From Thalassotalea euphylliae (lineage in GTDB: Bacteria; Pseudomonadota; Gammaproteobacteria; Enterobacterales; Alteromonadaceae): a stretch of 64,000 bases of DNA. This document shows positions 1 to 8,549 of this stretch, one piece after another. Both the position numbers and the translations under genes were made by a program. Positions within the stretch are counted from its first letter, which is position 1; each line of letters begins with the position of its first letter. The notes below the pieces were generated by a model that was not told where the DNA came from, ran no database searches, and was given only the letters and a program-made list of their open reading frames with translations. The DNA is taken from NCBI RefSeq assembly GCF_003390375.1, contig NZ_QUOT01000001.1:372001-436000 (forward strand). Reading direction: 5' to 3'.

Positions 1-359
1 TTCCACGAGCATTAACAAACCTTGCGATGGGTAAATGGACGAGTATAGGTAACTTAGCAAGAGCTAGGTTAGCACTTGACGAAGAGCCTATTCGCGCCAG
101 CTTATTACAAATACAGCCAGGTGGTTCGGTGCCAGAGCACACTCACAAAGGGTTTGAATTAACGTTGTTGCTAGAAGGTCACTTTAAAGATGATATGGGC
201 GAATATGGCCCTGGCGACTTTATTATGCTAGATGGCAGTAAAACGCACAGCCCAATAACAGACGACGGATGCCTTTGTTACACCGTCGCCAATGATGCTC
301 AGCACTTTACGCAAGGCTTGAACAAGTTACTTAATCCAATTGGCAGTTTAATTTACTAG
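1..359 (+). CDS. chrR: ChrR-family anti-sigma factor, C-terminal cupin part (5' end outside window)
   Basis: The reading frame is open from base 3 with no stop, so the gene starts before the window and only its C-terminal cupin is seen; the ATG at 27 is probably internal. Visible cupin marks are PEHTHKGFE, a GDFIMLDGS strand and GCLCYTV near the end, which is the pattern of the ChrR C-terminal domain. ChrR proteins bind zinc with an N-terminal domain (missing here) and hold an ECF sigma factor inactive until singlet oxygen or organic peroxide is sensed through the cupin. The next genes (photolyase, FAD enzyme, DUF1365, Cfa) are the usual targets of that sigma factor, which supports the call. 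An rpoE-like ECF sigma gene is expected just upstream. Confidence 0.8.
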   Translation, partial: PRALTNLAMGKWTSIGNLARARLALDEEPIRASLLQIQPGGSVPEHTHKGFELTLLLEGHFKDDMGEYGPGDFIMLDGSKTHSPITDDGCLCYTVANDAQHFTQGLNKLLNPIGSLIY

Positions 360-374
360 GCAGAGGTTATTCCT

Positions 375-1340
375 ATGAATAAACAACAATTAACAGGCAT
401 GGATAAAATCACCATTGGCATCAGTGCTTGTGTACACGGTGAAAATGTGCGTTTTGACGCAAGCTCAAAACCCTCGCACTTTTGTATCGAAGAGTTAGGT
501 GAGTATGTGACATACCAACCTATTTGCCCAGAAGTTGCTATTGGCTTGCCAGTGCCACGCCCAACGATTCGCCAAATTAATAAAAATGACGTGATTCACG
601 TTTCAAGACCTGATGGCAGCGGTGATGTAACCGAAGCGCTGAGTGAGTATGGGAAAAAAATTGCCAAGATAGCAAAAAATTTCAGTGGTTTTATCTTCTG
701 TGCGAAAAGCCCAAGTTGCGGCATGGAACGCGTCAAGGTTTATGATGAAGCAGGTAAGGGTTCAGTTTCAACGGGTGTTGGAGTATTTGCCGCAGAGATC
801 ATGAAAGCTAATCCACTATTACCGTGTGAAGAAAATGGCCGATTAAATGATGCTGTGATTCGCGAGAATTTTGTTGCTCGTGTGTACGCCTATCGCATGT
901 GGCAAAGCTTATCTCAAGAGCCAATAACCAAGCATAAATTGATGGAATTTCACACACAGTTTAAGTATACGGTAATGAGTCATGACTTAGTTGCCTATAA
1001 AGAACTAGGCCAACTACTTGCAAGGGCAGATCTTGACGTTGAAACTATGGCAGAACAGTACATTACTGGCTTAATGACTGCTTTGAAAACAAAAGCGACG
1101 CGCAAAAAGCACTCAAATACGCTACAACATATTCAAGGCTACTTTTCTAACGAGCTATCTCCGATGGAAAAACAAGAATTATCTGGCCAAATTGATGAAT
1201 ACCGAAAAGGTTTAGTACCACTATTCGTGCCGTTAACCTTAATAAAACATCACTTGATGCGATTCCCTAAAGCCTATCTGCAAAAACAGTTTTATTTATC
1301 ACCGCATCCTGCTGAATTAAAACTTAGGTACAGTTTGTAG
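375..1340 (+). CDS. DUF523 and DUF1722 (YbgA-like) fusion protein
   Basis: 321 residues, starting 15 bases after the chrR stop, so probably co-transcribed. The N-terminal DUF523 part shows GISACVHGENVRFD (residues 15-28), CPEVAIGLPVPR (51-62) and CAKSPSCGM (109-117), a set of conserved cysteines that looks like a metal or Fe-S site. The rest (about 195-310) is the DUF1722/YbgA domain. The biochemical role of this family is not established. It is very often found beside photolyase genes and in ECF sigma/ChrR regulons, so a part in photo-oxidative stress is a reasonable guess from context only. Confidence 0.8.
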   Translation: MNKQQLTGMDKITIGISACVHGENVRFDASSKPSHFCIEELGEYVTYQPICPEVAIGLPVPRPTIRQINKNDVIHVSRPDGSGDVTEALSEYGKKIAKIAKNFSGFIFCAKSPSCGMERVKVYDEAGKGSVSTGVGVFAAEIMKANPLLPCEENGRLNDAVIRENFVARVYAYRMWQSLSQEPITKHKLMEFHTQFKYTVMSHDLVAYKELGQLLARADLDVETMAEQYITGLMTALKTKATRKKHSNTLQHIQGYFSNELSPMEKQELSGQIDEYRKGLVPLFVPLTLIKHHLMRFPKAYLQKQFYLSPHPAELKLRYSL

Positions 1341-1414
1341 CCTAATCCTTGAAAGCTAGAACGCCAGATAATGTGTTTCTAGCATTTATAGCCGTTGTTG
1401 ATAGAGTATTTTAT

Positions 1415-2794
1415 ATGTTGTTATGGTTTCGCAATGACCTTCGACTGACCGATAATCCCGCACTTAACTTTGCAATTGAAAATGGCGTCACCGACGCCAT
1501 TTTCTTTATCTCTCCTAAACAGTGGCAAGCGCATAATTTAGCGCCAATAAAAAAAGATTTTATTTATCGTCACGCCTTACTACTTAAACATCAACTTGTT
1601 GAACTTGGCATTCAACTTCAATTGATAGAGGCAGCGAGTTTTGACGATCAAATTGACTTTTTAAAGGCTAACGAACATAAGCAAATTATTGTTAATCAAG
1701 AGCTAGAGCTTAATGAGCAACGCCGTGATGCTGCGCTAAAAGATGCGGGTGTTGAACTTATCACATTTGAAAGTGATGTTGTGGTGCCTAAAGGGCTGAT
1801 ACTAAATCAATCTGGCCAAATGTTTCGCGTGTTTACGCCGTTTAAACGGGCATGGCTTAGTTGGCTGCGTCAACACGGTTTTAACATTGAAACTCACCCC
1901 ACAATTCAGTCATTAGTTTTCGAGGAGAAAGACCTTTTAGCCAAAATTGAGTCTGACAACTTCAAAGCGGGCGCTGAAAAATGGCCGATGTCGTTTCAAG
2001 TTGAACAAACGCTTATTCCAATGTTTATGGAAACTAAATTAAGCAAATATCAAGAGCAACGAGATGTACCATCAATAAAAGGTACCTCTGGTTTATCCCC
2101 TTATTTGGCTATCGGCGCGATAAGCCCCAAATATTTATTAACCATATTACTATCAAGGCATCCTGACATACTTTCAGAACAGCCAGCATCTGCCTTTAGC
2201 TGGCTAAACGAATTAGTGTGGCGTGAGTTTTATCGCCATCTATTGTTTCACTTCCCAAACTTAATAAAAGGCACTGTATTCAACGAGAAGTATGAAAATA
2301 TTCCATGGCAAACGGATCAAAAGTATTTACAAGCTTGGCAACAAGGCAAAACAGGTTACCCAATTGTTGATGCGGCGATGCGTCAACTTAATCAAACTGG
2401 CTGGATGCATAACCGGTTGCGAATGATAGTCGCAAGCTTTTTAACTAAGCACTTATTAGTTGATTGGCGAGCAGGGGAAACTTACTTCACCGAAAAACTG
2501 ATTGATTTAGATTTTGCTGCCAATAACGGTGGCTGGCAGTGGTCAGCTGGCACAGGTTGTGATGCTCAGCCATACTTTCGAATTTTTAATCCTATTACGC
2601 AAAGCGAGAAGTTTGATCCCCAAGGTAATTTTATCCGTAAATATTTACCAGAACTCGCTGATATACCTGACAAATATATTCATTTCCCACATGAGTATAT
2701 ACGCGCTACAGGACTAAAATGTTACTGGCCTGCCATTGTTGAGCACAAAGCAGCGAGAGAAAAGGCGCTCGCTTTTTATAAGCAGCATTTGTAA
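1415..2794 (+). CDS. phrB: Deoxyribodipyrimidine photolyase (class I CPD photolyase)
   Basis: Light-driven repair of cyclobutane pyrimidine dimers using FAD and an antenna cofactor. I place the start at ATG 1415, giving MLLWFRNDLRLTDNPAL, the canonical N-terminus; a longer reading from TTG 1349 adds 22 residues with no family match. 459 residues, close to the 472 of E. coli PhrB. Visible marks are the N-terminal Rossmann-like antenna domain, WLNELVWREFYRHLLF, MHNRLRMIVASFLTK, and DFAANNGGWQWSAGTG followed by FRIFNP, the FAD and DNA-binding core. It lies between the DUF523 gene and the SnoaL-like gene on the same strand, as expected for a light-stress regulon. Confidence 0.93.
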   Translation: MLLWFRNDLRLTDNPALNFAIENGVTDAIFFISPKQWQAHNLAPIKKDFIYRHALLLKHQLVELGIQLQLIEAASFDDQIDFLKANEHKQIIVNQELELNEQRRDAALKDAGVELITFESDVVVPKGLILNQSGQMFRVFTPFKRAWLSWLRQHGFNIETHPTIQSLVFEEKDLLAKIESDNFKAGAEKWPMSFQVEQTLIPMFMETKLSKYQEQRDVPSIKGTSGLSPYLAIGAISPKYLLTILLSRHPDILSEQPASAFSWLNELVWREFYRHLLFHFPNLIKGTVFNEKYENIPWQTDQKYLQAWQQGKTGYPIVDAAMRQLNQTGWMHNRLRMIVASFLTKHLLVDWRAGETYFTEKLIDLDFAANNGGWQWSAGTGCDAQPYFRIFNPITQSEKFDPQGNFIRKYLPELADIPDKYIHFPHEYIRATGLKCYWPAIVEHKAAREKALAFYKQHL

Positions 2795-2851
2795 AGTTAT
2801 ACAATAAGTTATAGTAAATTAACTGATTGTAACGTTTGGACCTAACTCATT

Positions 2852-3310
2852 ATGGAACCTGTCAGCCCGTTGAAAGTAAATCATTTACCCCTTTGGTTAG
2901 AGCAGTTTATAGAAACTTATCAAAAATTGGGCACTGACAACCTAGGTTTACTTAGCAACATTTATGCTAAAGACGTTGTGTTCATTGACCCAATGCATCA
3001 TATATCGGGCTTTGACAATCTAGAAGACTATTTCGTTAGTTTATACACAAACTTAACGAGTTGTACATTTCGTGTCGACGAGGTCATTTACAAAGGGCAA
3101 GACGCCGCCATTTATTGGACCATGGAATACTGCCATCCAAAACTTAACAAAAACAAACCCGTTACCGTGCAAGGGCACTCCAAGCTGCGCGGGTATCGAG
3201 ATAAAGTCATCTACCACCGAGATTACTTGGATCTTGGCGCCATGATATACGAACACGTACCGCTACTTGGCAGTGTTGTTAAGTTGATTAAGCAAAGAGC
3301 AAACGCGTGA
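2852..3310 (+). CDS. SnoaL-like / NTF2-fold protein
   Basis: 152 residues with the SnoaL/NTF2-like pattern: an N-terminal helix, then YAKDVVFIDPMH, a central ISGFDNLEDYF and a late beta region (YWTMEYCHP, VQGHSKL, VIYHRDYLDLG). The NTF2 fold is used both by small enzymes and by binding proteins, so no reaction can be named. Its stop overlaps the GTG of the next gene by 3 bases, which implies translational coupling with the SDR. Members of this family accompany photolyase, SDR, FAD oxidoreductase, DUF1365 and Cfa genes in ChrR-type stress loci. Confidence 0.75.
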   Translation: MEPVSPLKVNHLPLWLEQFIETYQKLGTDNLGLLSNIYAKDVVFIDPMHHISGFDNLEDYFVSLYTNLTSCTFRVDEVIYKGQDAAIYWTMEYCHPKLNKNKPVTVQGHSKLRGYRDKVIYHRDYLDLGAMIYEHVPLLGSVVKLIKQRANA

Positions 3311-4095
3311 GAGTCCTCATTACCGGCGCGACGTCTGGTATTGGTGAAGCGCTAGTTGAGCGCTACCTCGAAGCTGGTATGTCAGTACTAGCCTGTGGGC
3401 GCAGCGCAGATAAGTTAAAGCGCTTAGTGAGCAAACATCAAGAAGCAAACGACAGCAATCAGTTAGCAACGCTAACGTTTGATATCACTGACAGTGAGCA
3501 AATTCAAAATGCGACGTCAACGCTGGTCGATATTGATATCGCCATACTTAACGCAGGTGATTGCGAATATATTGATGACCCATTTAATTTTGATGCCGTG
3601 CTATTCGAGCGAGTAATCAAGGTTAACCTTATTGCGATGGGGCACCTTATCTCAGCATTATTGCCGAAAATATCTCAAGGTGGGCAGCTTGCATTGATGA
3701 GTTCAAGCGTTACTAATTTGCCATTTCCAAGAGCACAAGCTTACGGCGCGTCAAAAGCAGGGTTAGACTACCTCGCAAAAGCCATGCAGTTAGAATTGCA
3801 GCCATATCAAATATCGGTATCGCTGATTCACCCTGGGTTTATTAAAACGCCACTAACCGACAAAAACGATTTTGATATGCCATTTTTAATGTCTTCTGAA
3901 CAAGCGGCTCAACGTATATTTATTGGTTTAAGTAAAAGAAAAAACAAAATAGAGTTTCCAAAAAGGTTTATTTATTTGATGAAAATTATCGCCTGTTTAC
4001 CATCATTTGTGTGGGCTGGGCTTAACAGCAAAGCAATTACGGCTAAGTATGCTGAACATCAAAAGAAGCCTCATTCAAGGAGTATTAAGCAGTGA
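3307..4095 (+). CDS. Short-chain dehydrogenase/reductase in the stress operon
   Basis: Classical SDR of 262 residues. TGATSGIG (6-13) is the nucleotide-binding loop, NAG (82-84) the structural motif, and the YGASK stretch (146-150) gives the catalytic Tyr and Lys. The C-terminal 50 residues are longer and more basic than in short SDRs and contain a hydrophobic stretch (FIYLMKIIACLPSFVWAGL), suggesting membrane contact. GTG start, overlapping the SnoaL-like gene; its own stop overlaps the next GTG by 4 bases. The substrate is unknown. Confidence 0.85.
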   Translation: MRVLITGATSGIGEALVERYLEAGMSVLACGRSADKLKRLVSKHQEANDSNQLATLTFDITDSEQIQNATSTLVDIDIAILNAGDCEYIDDPFNFDAVLFERVIKVNLIAMGHLISALLPKISQGGQLALMSSSVTNLPFPRAQAYGASKAGLDYLAKAMQLELQPYQISVSLIHPGFIKTPLTDKNDFDMPFLMSSEQAAQRIFIGLSKRKNKIEFPKRFIYLMKIIACLPSFVWAGLNSKAITAKYAEHQKKPHSRSIKQ

Positions 4096-5378
4096 AGCAC
4101 ATTGCAGTGATAGGCTCAGGAATTGCTGGCCTTACATCCGCTTACTTGTTATCTAAAAAGCATCAAGTCAGCGTATTTGAAAAGAACGATTATATTGGCG
4201 GACATACCGCGACCATTGACGTTAACCACAAAGGTGAGCAATTAGCCATCGATACTGGTTTTATCGTATTTAACAACAAAACCTATCCTTTATTTTTACA
4301 ATTGCTCGACGAAATTGGCGTTGGTAAACAAGAAACCGAAATGAGTTTCTCAGTGCACAATTTACAAACTGGCTTTGAATACAACGGCCACAATCTTAAT
4401 ACGCTATTTGCTCAGCGCCGCAATATCGTCAGACCTCGTTTCTGGCACCTTATTTCTGAAATCCTACGGTTTAATCGCCACTGCAAAGACTTACACACAA
4501 ATGGCCTAAAAGATGATGGGCAAACACTTGGTGAGTTTTTAGTTGAGCACAGCTATAGCCGCTTTTTCTGTGAACACTATATTTTGCCGATGGGCGCTGC
4601 GATATGGTCAAGCTCCGTCGAAGAGATGGAGGCATTCGAACTAAAGTTCTTTATTCGATTTTTCCATAATCACGGGCTGCTTAATGTTGCAGACAGACCT
4701 CAGTGGTATGTCATCCCCGGTGGTTCAAAACAATACATAGCTCCTTTAACCAAAAGTTTTGCTGAAAACATTACGCTAAATGCCGATATTCAATCGGTTA
4801 CTCGCCAAGAAAATAGCGTAACCTTACATTTTGGTAATGGTGATGAGCTAGAATTTGATGAAGTCGTTTTTGCCTGCCATTCGGATCAAGCGTTAGCGTT
4901 ATTAGGTGATGCTAGTGCTGAAGAAAAACAAGTGTTAGGCGATATTCCTTATCAAGCCAATAGTGTCGTGTTGCACACAGATACAAAGTTGTTACCGAAA
5001 CGCAAAAAAGCATGGGCAAGTTGGAATTACCAGTTGACCAGTAATCGAAGCCGGCCTGCAAGTGTTACGTATAACATGAATATTTTGCAGGGCTTACAGG
5101 CAAAAAACACTTATTGTGTGACCCTTAATCAAGAAGAAGATATTAAGCCAGAAAAAATAATCGAAAAATTTGAATACCATCATCCGATGTTCAATCTCAC
5201 CTCAATGAAAGCTCAACAAAACCGTTCACTCATTTGCGGGCAGCGCCATACTCATTTTGTTGGTGCATATTGGTATAACGGATTTCACGAAGATGGCGTA
5301 CGCAGTGCCAATGACGTTGCCGAACGCTTTGATTGTCAGCTGCAATCTTCAGAGCATTTGAGCAAACTATATGGATAA
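4092..5378 (+). CDS. FAD-dependent amine-oxidase-like protein
   Basis: 428 residues, GTG start translationally coupled to the SDR. The N-terminus has the FAD dinucleotide-binding motif GSGIAGL (8-14) with a following acidic residue in VFEKND, and DTGFIVFNNKTYP, typical of the NAD/FAD-binding family that sits next to DUF1365 and cyclopropane synthase genes. Near the C-terminus HFVGAYWYNGFHEDGVRSA resembles the second FAD contact of amine oxidases. In related loci this protein, DUF1365 and Cfa are thought to modify membrane fatty acids (for example furan fatty acids); that link is from family context, not shown here. Confidence 0.83.
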   Translation: MKHIAVIGSGIAGLTSAYLLSKKHQVSVFEKNDYIGGHTATIDVNHKGEQLAIDTGFIVFNNKTYPLFLQLLDEIGVGKQETEMSFSVHNLQTGFEYNGHNLNTLFAQRRNIVRPRFWHLISEILRFNRHCKDLHTNGLKDDGQTLGEFLVEHSYSRFFCEHYILPMGAAIWSSSVEEMEAFELKFFIRFFHNHGLLNVADRPQWYVIPGGSKQYIAPLTKSFAENITLNADIQSVTRQENSVTLHFGNGDELEFDEVVFACHSDQALALLGDASAEEKQVLGDIPYQANSVVLHTDTKLLPKRKKAWASWNYQLTSNRSRPASVTYNMNILQGLQAKNTYCVTLNQEEDIKPEKIIEKFEYHHPMFNLTSMKAQQNRSLICGQRHTHFVGAYWYNGFHEDGVRSANDVAERFDCQLQSSEHLSKLYG

Positions 5379-6261
5379 AGAGTTGGCCGAAAATAGCGCT
5401 TGTAATAAAAGTACCGCCTGTAATGAAAATGGCGACGTAGGATCGAAACTAACGCCTACGCAAATTAGTAAGCTTTTTGTTGGCAATGTTCGACACCGCC
5501 GTTTTTCACCCAAAGCCCATAATTTCAATTATCCGCTGTATATGCTGGGCTTGGATGTTGATCAAGTGACCCACGTTGATAATAGCTCTTCTGTATTTAG
5601 CAAACTATTTGGTACGCAATGGTATAAGCCTTTGCGTTTTAAACAAGAAGATTATTTACGCGGTGAACCAGGCGACTTAAAACAACGTATTGTTAACAAA
5701 ATTAGTACTTTAGGTGGACATGATTCGATAAATAAAGTGATCATGCTGGTGCAAGTGCGGTGTTTTGGTGTTTATTTTAGTCCCGCAAATTTCTATTTTG
5801 CATATTCAAATCAAGGCAATTGCTTGTACATGTTGGTGGAAGTCAGTAACACGCCTTGGAACAAAAGACATTATTACCTTGTCGATATGGCAAATATAAC
5901 GCCGACAGAAAAAGATTTTCATGTGTCGCCATTTATGGACTTAGCGATGCAATATCACTGGCGAGTATCACCTCCGAATTTGACAGAACATGTTGACACT
6001 AAGCCAATAAAATCGGATAAAAAAGATAAGTTATTGATACATATTGAAAATATTTCGCATCAACAACAAAAGCTATTCGATGCAACGCTGGCGCTAAAAG
6101 GACAAGCAATAAACAGAAAAAACTTAATGTCTGTAATGCGTAGGTTTCCTGCGATGACGTTAACCGTTGTCACAGGCATATACGTACAAGCGCTTAAGCT
6201 TTTTATCAAACGAATTCCGTTTGTACCATATCAACGAAAAGCGCAAAAACAAGAATTGTAA
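5371..6261 (+). CDS. DUF1365 domain protein
   Basis: 296 residues, overlapping the FAD enzyme by 8 bases. The DUF1365 core begins at LFVGNVRHRRFSPKAHNF and continues with YPLYMLGLDVD, FYFAYSNQGN and VEVSNTPWNKRHYYL, ending with a conserved helical tail (MTLTVVTGIYVQALKLFIK). The first 30 residues are poorly conserved and rich in Asn and Ser. The function of the family is not known; the strict company of an FAD oxidoreductase and a Cfa-type methyltransferase suggests a shared lipid-modifying pathway. Confidence 0.85.
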   Translation: MDKELAENSACNKSTACNENGDVGSKLTPTQISKLFVGNVRHRRFSPKAHNFNYPLYMLGLDVDQVTHVDNSSSVFSKLFGTQWYKPLRFKQEDYLRGEPGDLKQRIVNKISTLGGHDSINKVIMLVQVRCFGVYFSPANFYFAYSNQGNCLYMLVEVSNTPWNKRHYYLVDMANITPTEKDFHVSPFMDLAMQYHWRVSPPNLTEHVDTKPIKSDKKDKLLIHIENISHQQQKLFDATLALKGQAINRKNLMSVMRRFPAMTLTVVTGIYVQALKLFIKRIPFVPYQRKAQKQEL

Positions 6262-6331
6262 ACGCATATCTGCTCAACAAAGCTATAAGCGTTAACTAAA
6301 AACATCACAACGATAGATATATCAGGAGAAT

Positions 6332-7582
6332 ATGGTGGAAAACGTTGCCTCACAATTAGAAAAAACAACAAGTTTTTCGCATTCCAAATTTCAGGATTGG
6401 ATTAATCAACGTTGTCGACAAATAATATTTAAAATATTTAATCAATTGCCTGATAGTCAATTGGTCATTATTGAAGGCGATCAACAATTCCAATTCGGTG
6501 AGCTAAGCGAACATTCGCCATTGTCAGCAACAATCGAAGTGAAAGATCCAAGTACCTACAGCGCGTTAGTGAAAAACGGCAGTATTGGCGCTGCCGAAGC
6601 TTATATTGCGGGGCACTGGGATACCACAAATTTAACTGATCTTATTCGCGTATTTGCCCGCGCACAACACGTTACCGATCGATTTGAAAAGTACGTTAGT
6701 TGGCTTACTAAACTAAAAAATCAATGGTTTCATTTTAACAATCGCAATTCGCATAGCGGCTCTAAGAAAAACATACTCGCGCACTATGATCTGGGGAATG
6801 AGCTATACACTCGCTTTCTCGATAAAGAAATGATGTACTCATCGGCAATTTATCCAAGTGGTGAATCGTCGCTAGAGCAGGCACAGCTCAATAAGCTGAA
6901 ACTAATCTGTGAACGCCTTGAATTAACCGCAGATGACCATTTGTTAGAAATAGGCACAGGGTGGGGTGGTTTAGCGATATATGCTGCGACTCATTACGGC
7001 TGTAAAGTAACAACCACGACGATATCTGATGCCCAATTTGAGTATGCTAAAAATCGCGTAGATTCGCTGGGCTTGGGTGAACAAATAACCTTGTTAAAGA
7101 AAGACTATCGATTACTAACAGGCGAGTTCGACAAACTTGTCTCTATTGAGATGATTGAAGCGGTCGGTTATCGCTACATGGACAGTTTTTTTGAACAAAT
7201 CAATCAGCGATTAAAGCCTGGTGGTAAAATGCTAATTCAAGCGATTACGATTGCGGATCAGCGATTTGATCATTATTTGAATAATGTAGACTTTATTCAG
7301 CGTTATATCTTCCCCGGTGGTTTCTTACCGTCGATAGAGCTTATGGCAAGTAAAATTCGTTCACAAACTTCGTTAGTTATTGATGGGTTACACGACATCG
7401 GCATTGATTACGCTAAGACCTTAGCTGATTGGCGTGAACGCTTTCTCGCCTCATGGCCTGAGTTACAAACCTTTGGCTATGATGAGAAGTTTAAACGTCT
7501 GTGGTTGTTCTATTTAGGTTACTGCGAGGGCGCCTTTTTAGAGCGTTCAACCAGTACAGTTCACTTGATCGCTCGAAAGTAA
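6332..7582 (+). CDS. cfa: Cyclopropane-fatty-acyl-phospholipid synthase family methyltransferase
   Basis: 416 residues with AGGAG 6 bases before the ATG. SAM-dependent transfer of a methyl(ene) group to unsaturated acyl chains of membrane phospholipid. Marks: AAEAYIAGHWDTTNL in the N-terminal lipid-contact domain, NILAHYDLGNELY, the SAM-binding LEIGTGWGGLAIYAA near residue 206, and VSIEMIEAVGYRYM. Last gene of the plus-strand stress run; no clear hairpin terminator follows. In Rhodobacter a cfa gene belongs to the RpoE/ChrR singlet-oxygen regulon, which fits the neighbours here. It may be a furan-fatty-acid methyltransferase rather than a true cyclopropane synthase. Confidence 0.88.
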   Translation: MVENVASQLEKTTSFSHSKFQDWINQRCRQIIFKIFNQLPDSQLVIIEGDQQFQFGELSEHSPLSATIEVKDPSTYSALVKNGSIGAAEAYIAGHWDTTNLTDLIRVFARAQHVTDRFEKYVSWLTKLKNQWFHFNNRNSHSGSKKNILAHYDLGNELYTRFLDKEMMYSSAIYPSGESSLEQAQLNKLKLICERLELTADDHLLEIGTGWGGLAIYAATHYGCKVTTTTISDAQFEYAKNRVDSLGLGEQITLLKKDYRLLTGEFDKLVSIEMIEAVGYRYMDSFFEQINQRLKPGGKMLIQAITIADQRFDHYLNNVDFIQRYIFPGGFLPSIELMASKIRSQTSLVIDGLHDIGIDYAKTLADWRERFLASWPELQTFGYDEKFKRLWLFYLGYCEGAFLERSTSTVHLIARK

Positions 7583-7894
7583 AAAGCTTCTGTTTAAGAC
7601 CATTTATTTCAACTCTCTTTCTCAATAAGTGTGATGCGGCTATTTTTGATAGTCGCATACTACTTTGTTGAAAAGATGCTTGGTATTTACTTAGCAATTC
7701 AGCATGGTAGTAGCTAAAACCGGATAAAGTAGCGTTCAGCTAAGCGATAAATAGCTTAATACTATAATTGTAGAAACATTATATTAATTAGAGATTTATT
7801 GCTGTCTCGCAATACAAAGCATTTTTGAAATGGTTTTGGAAACTGGTGTTTTTTCAAGATAAAGCTGACAGTTTTGTCGCTTATTTATAAAACT
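7583..7894. other. Intergenic spacer after cfa
   Basis: AT-rich, no open frame with a recognisable product and no convincing terminator. It runs into the tRNA-derived tandem repeat. Confidence 0.5.
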
Positions 7895-8127
7895 TTAACA
7901 ATTATTTGATTTCTAACCTCAAAAGAAATTGGTTACAAGAGCCATTATTTAATCTAGAGCGAACCGGCGACTTGTTGTCTTTCAGATAATTTTTAACACT
8001 TATTTGATTTCTAACGTCAAAGAATTTGCTTGCGGGAGCCCTTATTTTATCAAGAGCGAATCGACGACTTGTCGTCTTTAAGGTGGCTTTTAACATTAAG
8101 TATATTTTTTATAACGTTAAAAGAAAT
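7895..8127 (-). repeat. Two decayed ~97-bp tandem copies of the tRNA-fMet 3' end and flank
   Basis: Two units begin at 7895 and 7993, and the intact tRNA unit begins in the same way at 8090 (each starts TTAACA). Units one and two share TTATTTGATTTCTAAC, GTCAAAG/CTCAAAAG-like text and then pieces matching the tRNA 3' end: GAGCC followed by GAACCGGCGACTTG (7961) and GAATCGACGACTTG (8058), against GAACCGACGACCTT (8148) in the real gene. Both carry the same roughly 7-base insertion in the T-arm region and lack the anticodon half, so they cannot be functional tRNAs. They look like relics of a tandem tRNA-fMet array or of repeated duplication at its 3' end. Confidence 0.6.
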
Positions 8128-8204
<77 letters not shown>

Positions 8205-8549
8205 CCAAGTATAGTAACTGTTTATGCTGGTCGGTTACCGACGACCTGCGAACTTGCAACATGTGTTAGTTGCTTGTTCTTGGAAGTGAGGCGTATGTTA
8301 AGTAGAGTTAACTTAATTTGCAACTAGTTTTATCAAAAAAGCTGTTGTTAGTGTGATTAATGAACGTTACGGGTGCGATCTGAGTACAATTTGAACGTAC
8401 TGTGTTGGAGCTCTTTGTATTCACACTAAAGTCGGTAACTAGTAATCATTTATTGGTGTTATTAGATCATCAGGTATTTGCCTAAGTGACTATCCCGTCT
8501 AGCCTAGTTTGTTTATAATTGCCGCCACTTTTATCTCTAGGCTTTCCTT
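8205..8549. other. Spacer between tRNA-fMet and rlmKL
   Basis: About 345 bases without a gene. It should hold the minus-strand tRNA promoter and the plus-strand rlmKL promoter; a TATAAT at 8514-8519 is a good -10 candidate for rlmKL, but no clear -35 is seen at normal spacing. ACCGACGACCT at about 8238 repeats eleven bases of the tRNA and may be another degenerate fragment. Confidence 0.4.

Noticed and set aside
1349..1414. TTG start for the photolyase
   Set aside because: The 22 extra residues have no family similarity; ATG 1415 gives the standard N-terminus.
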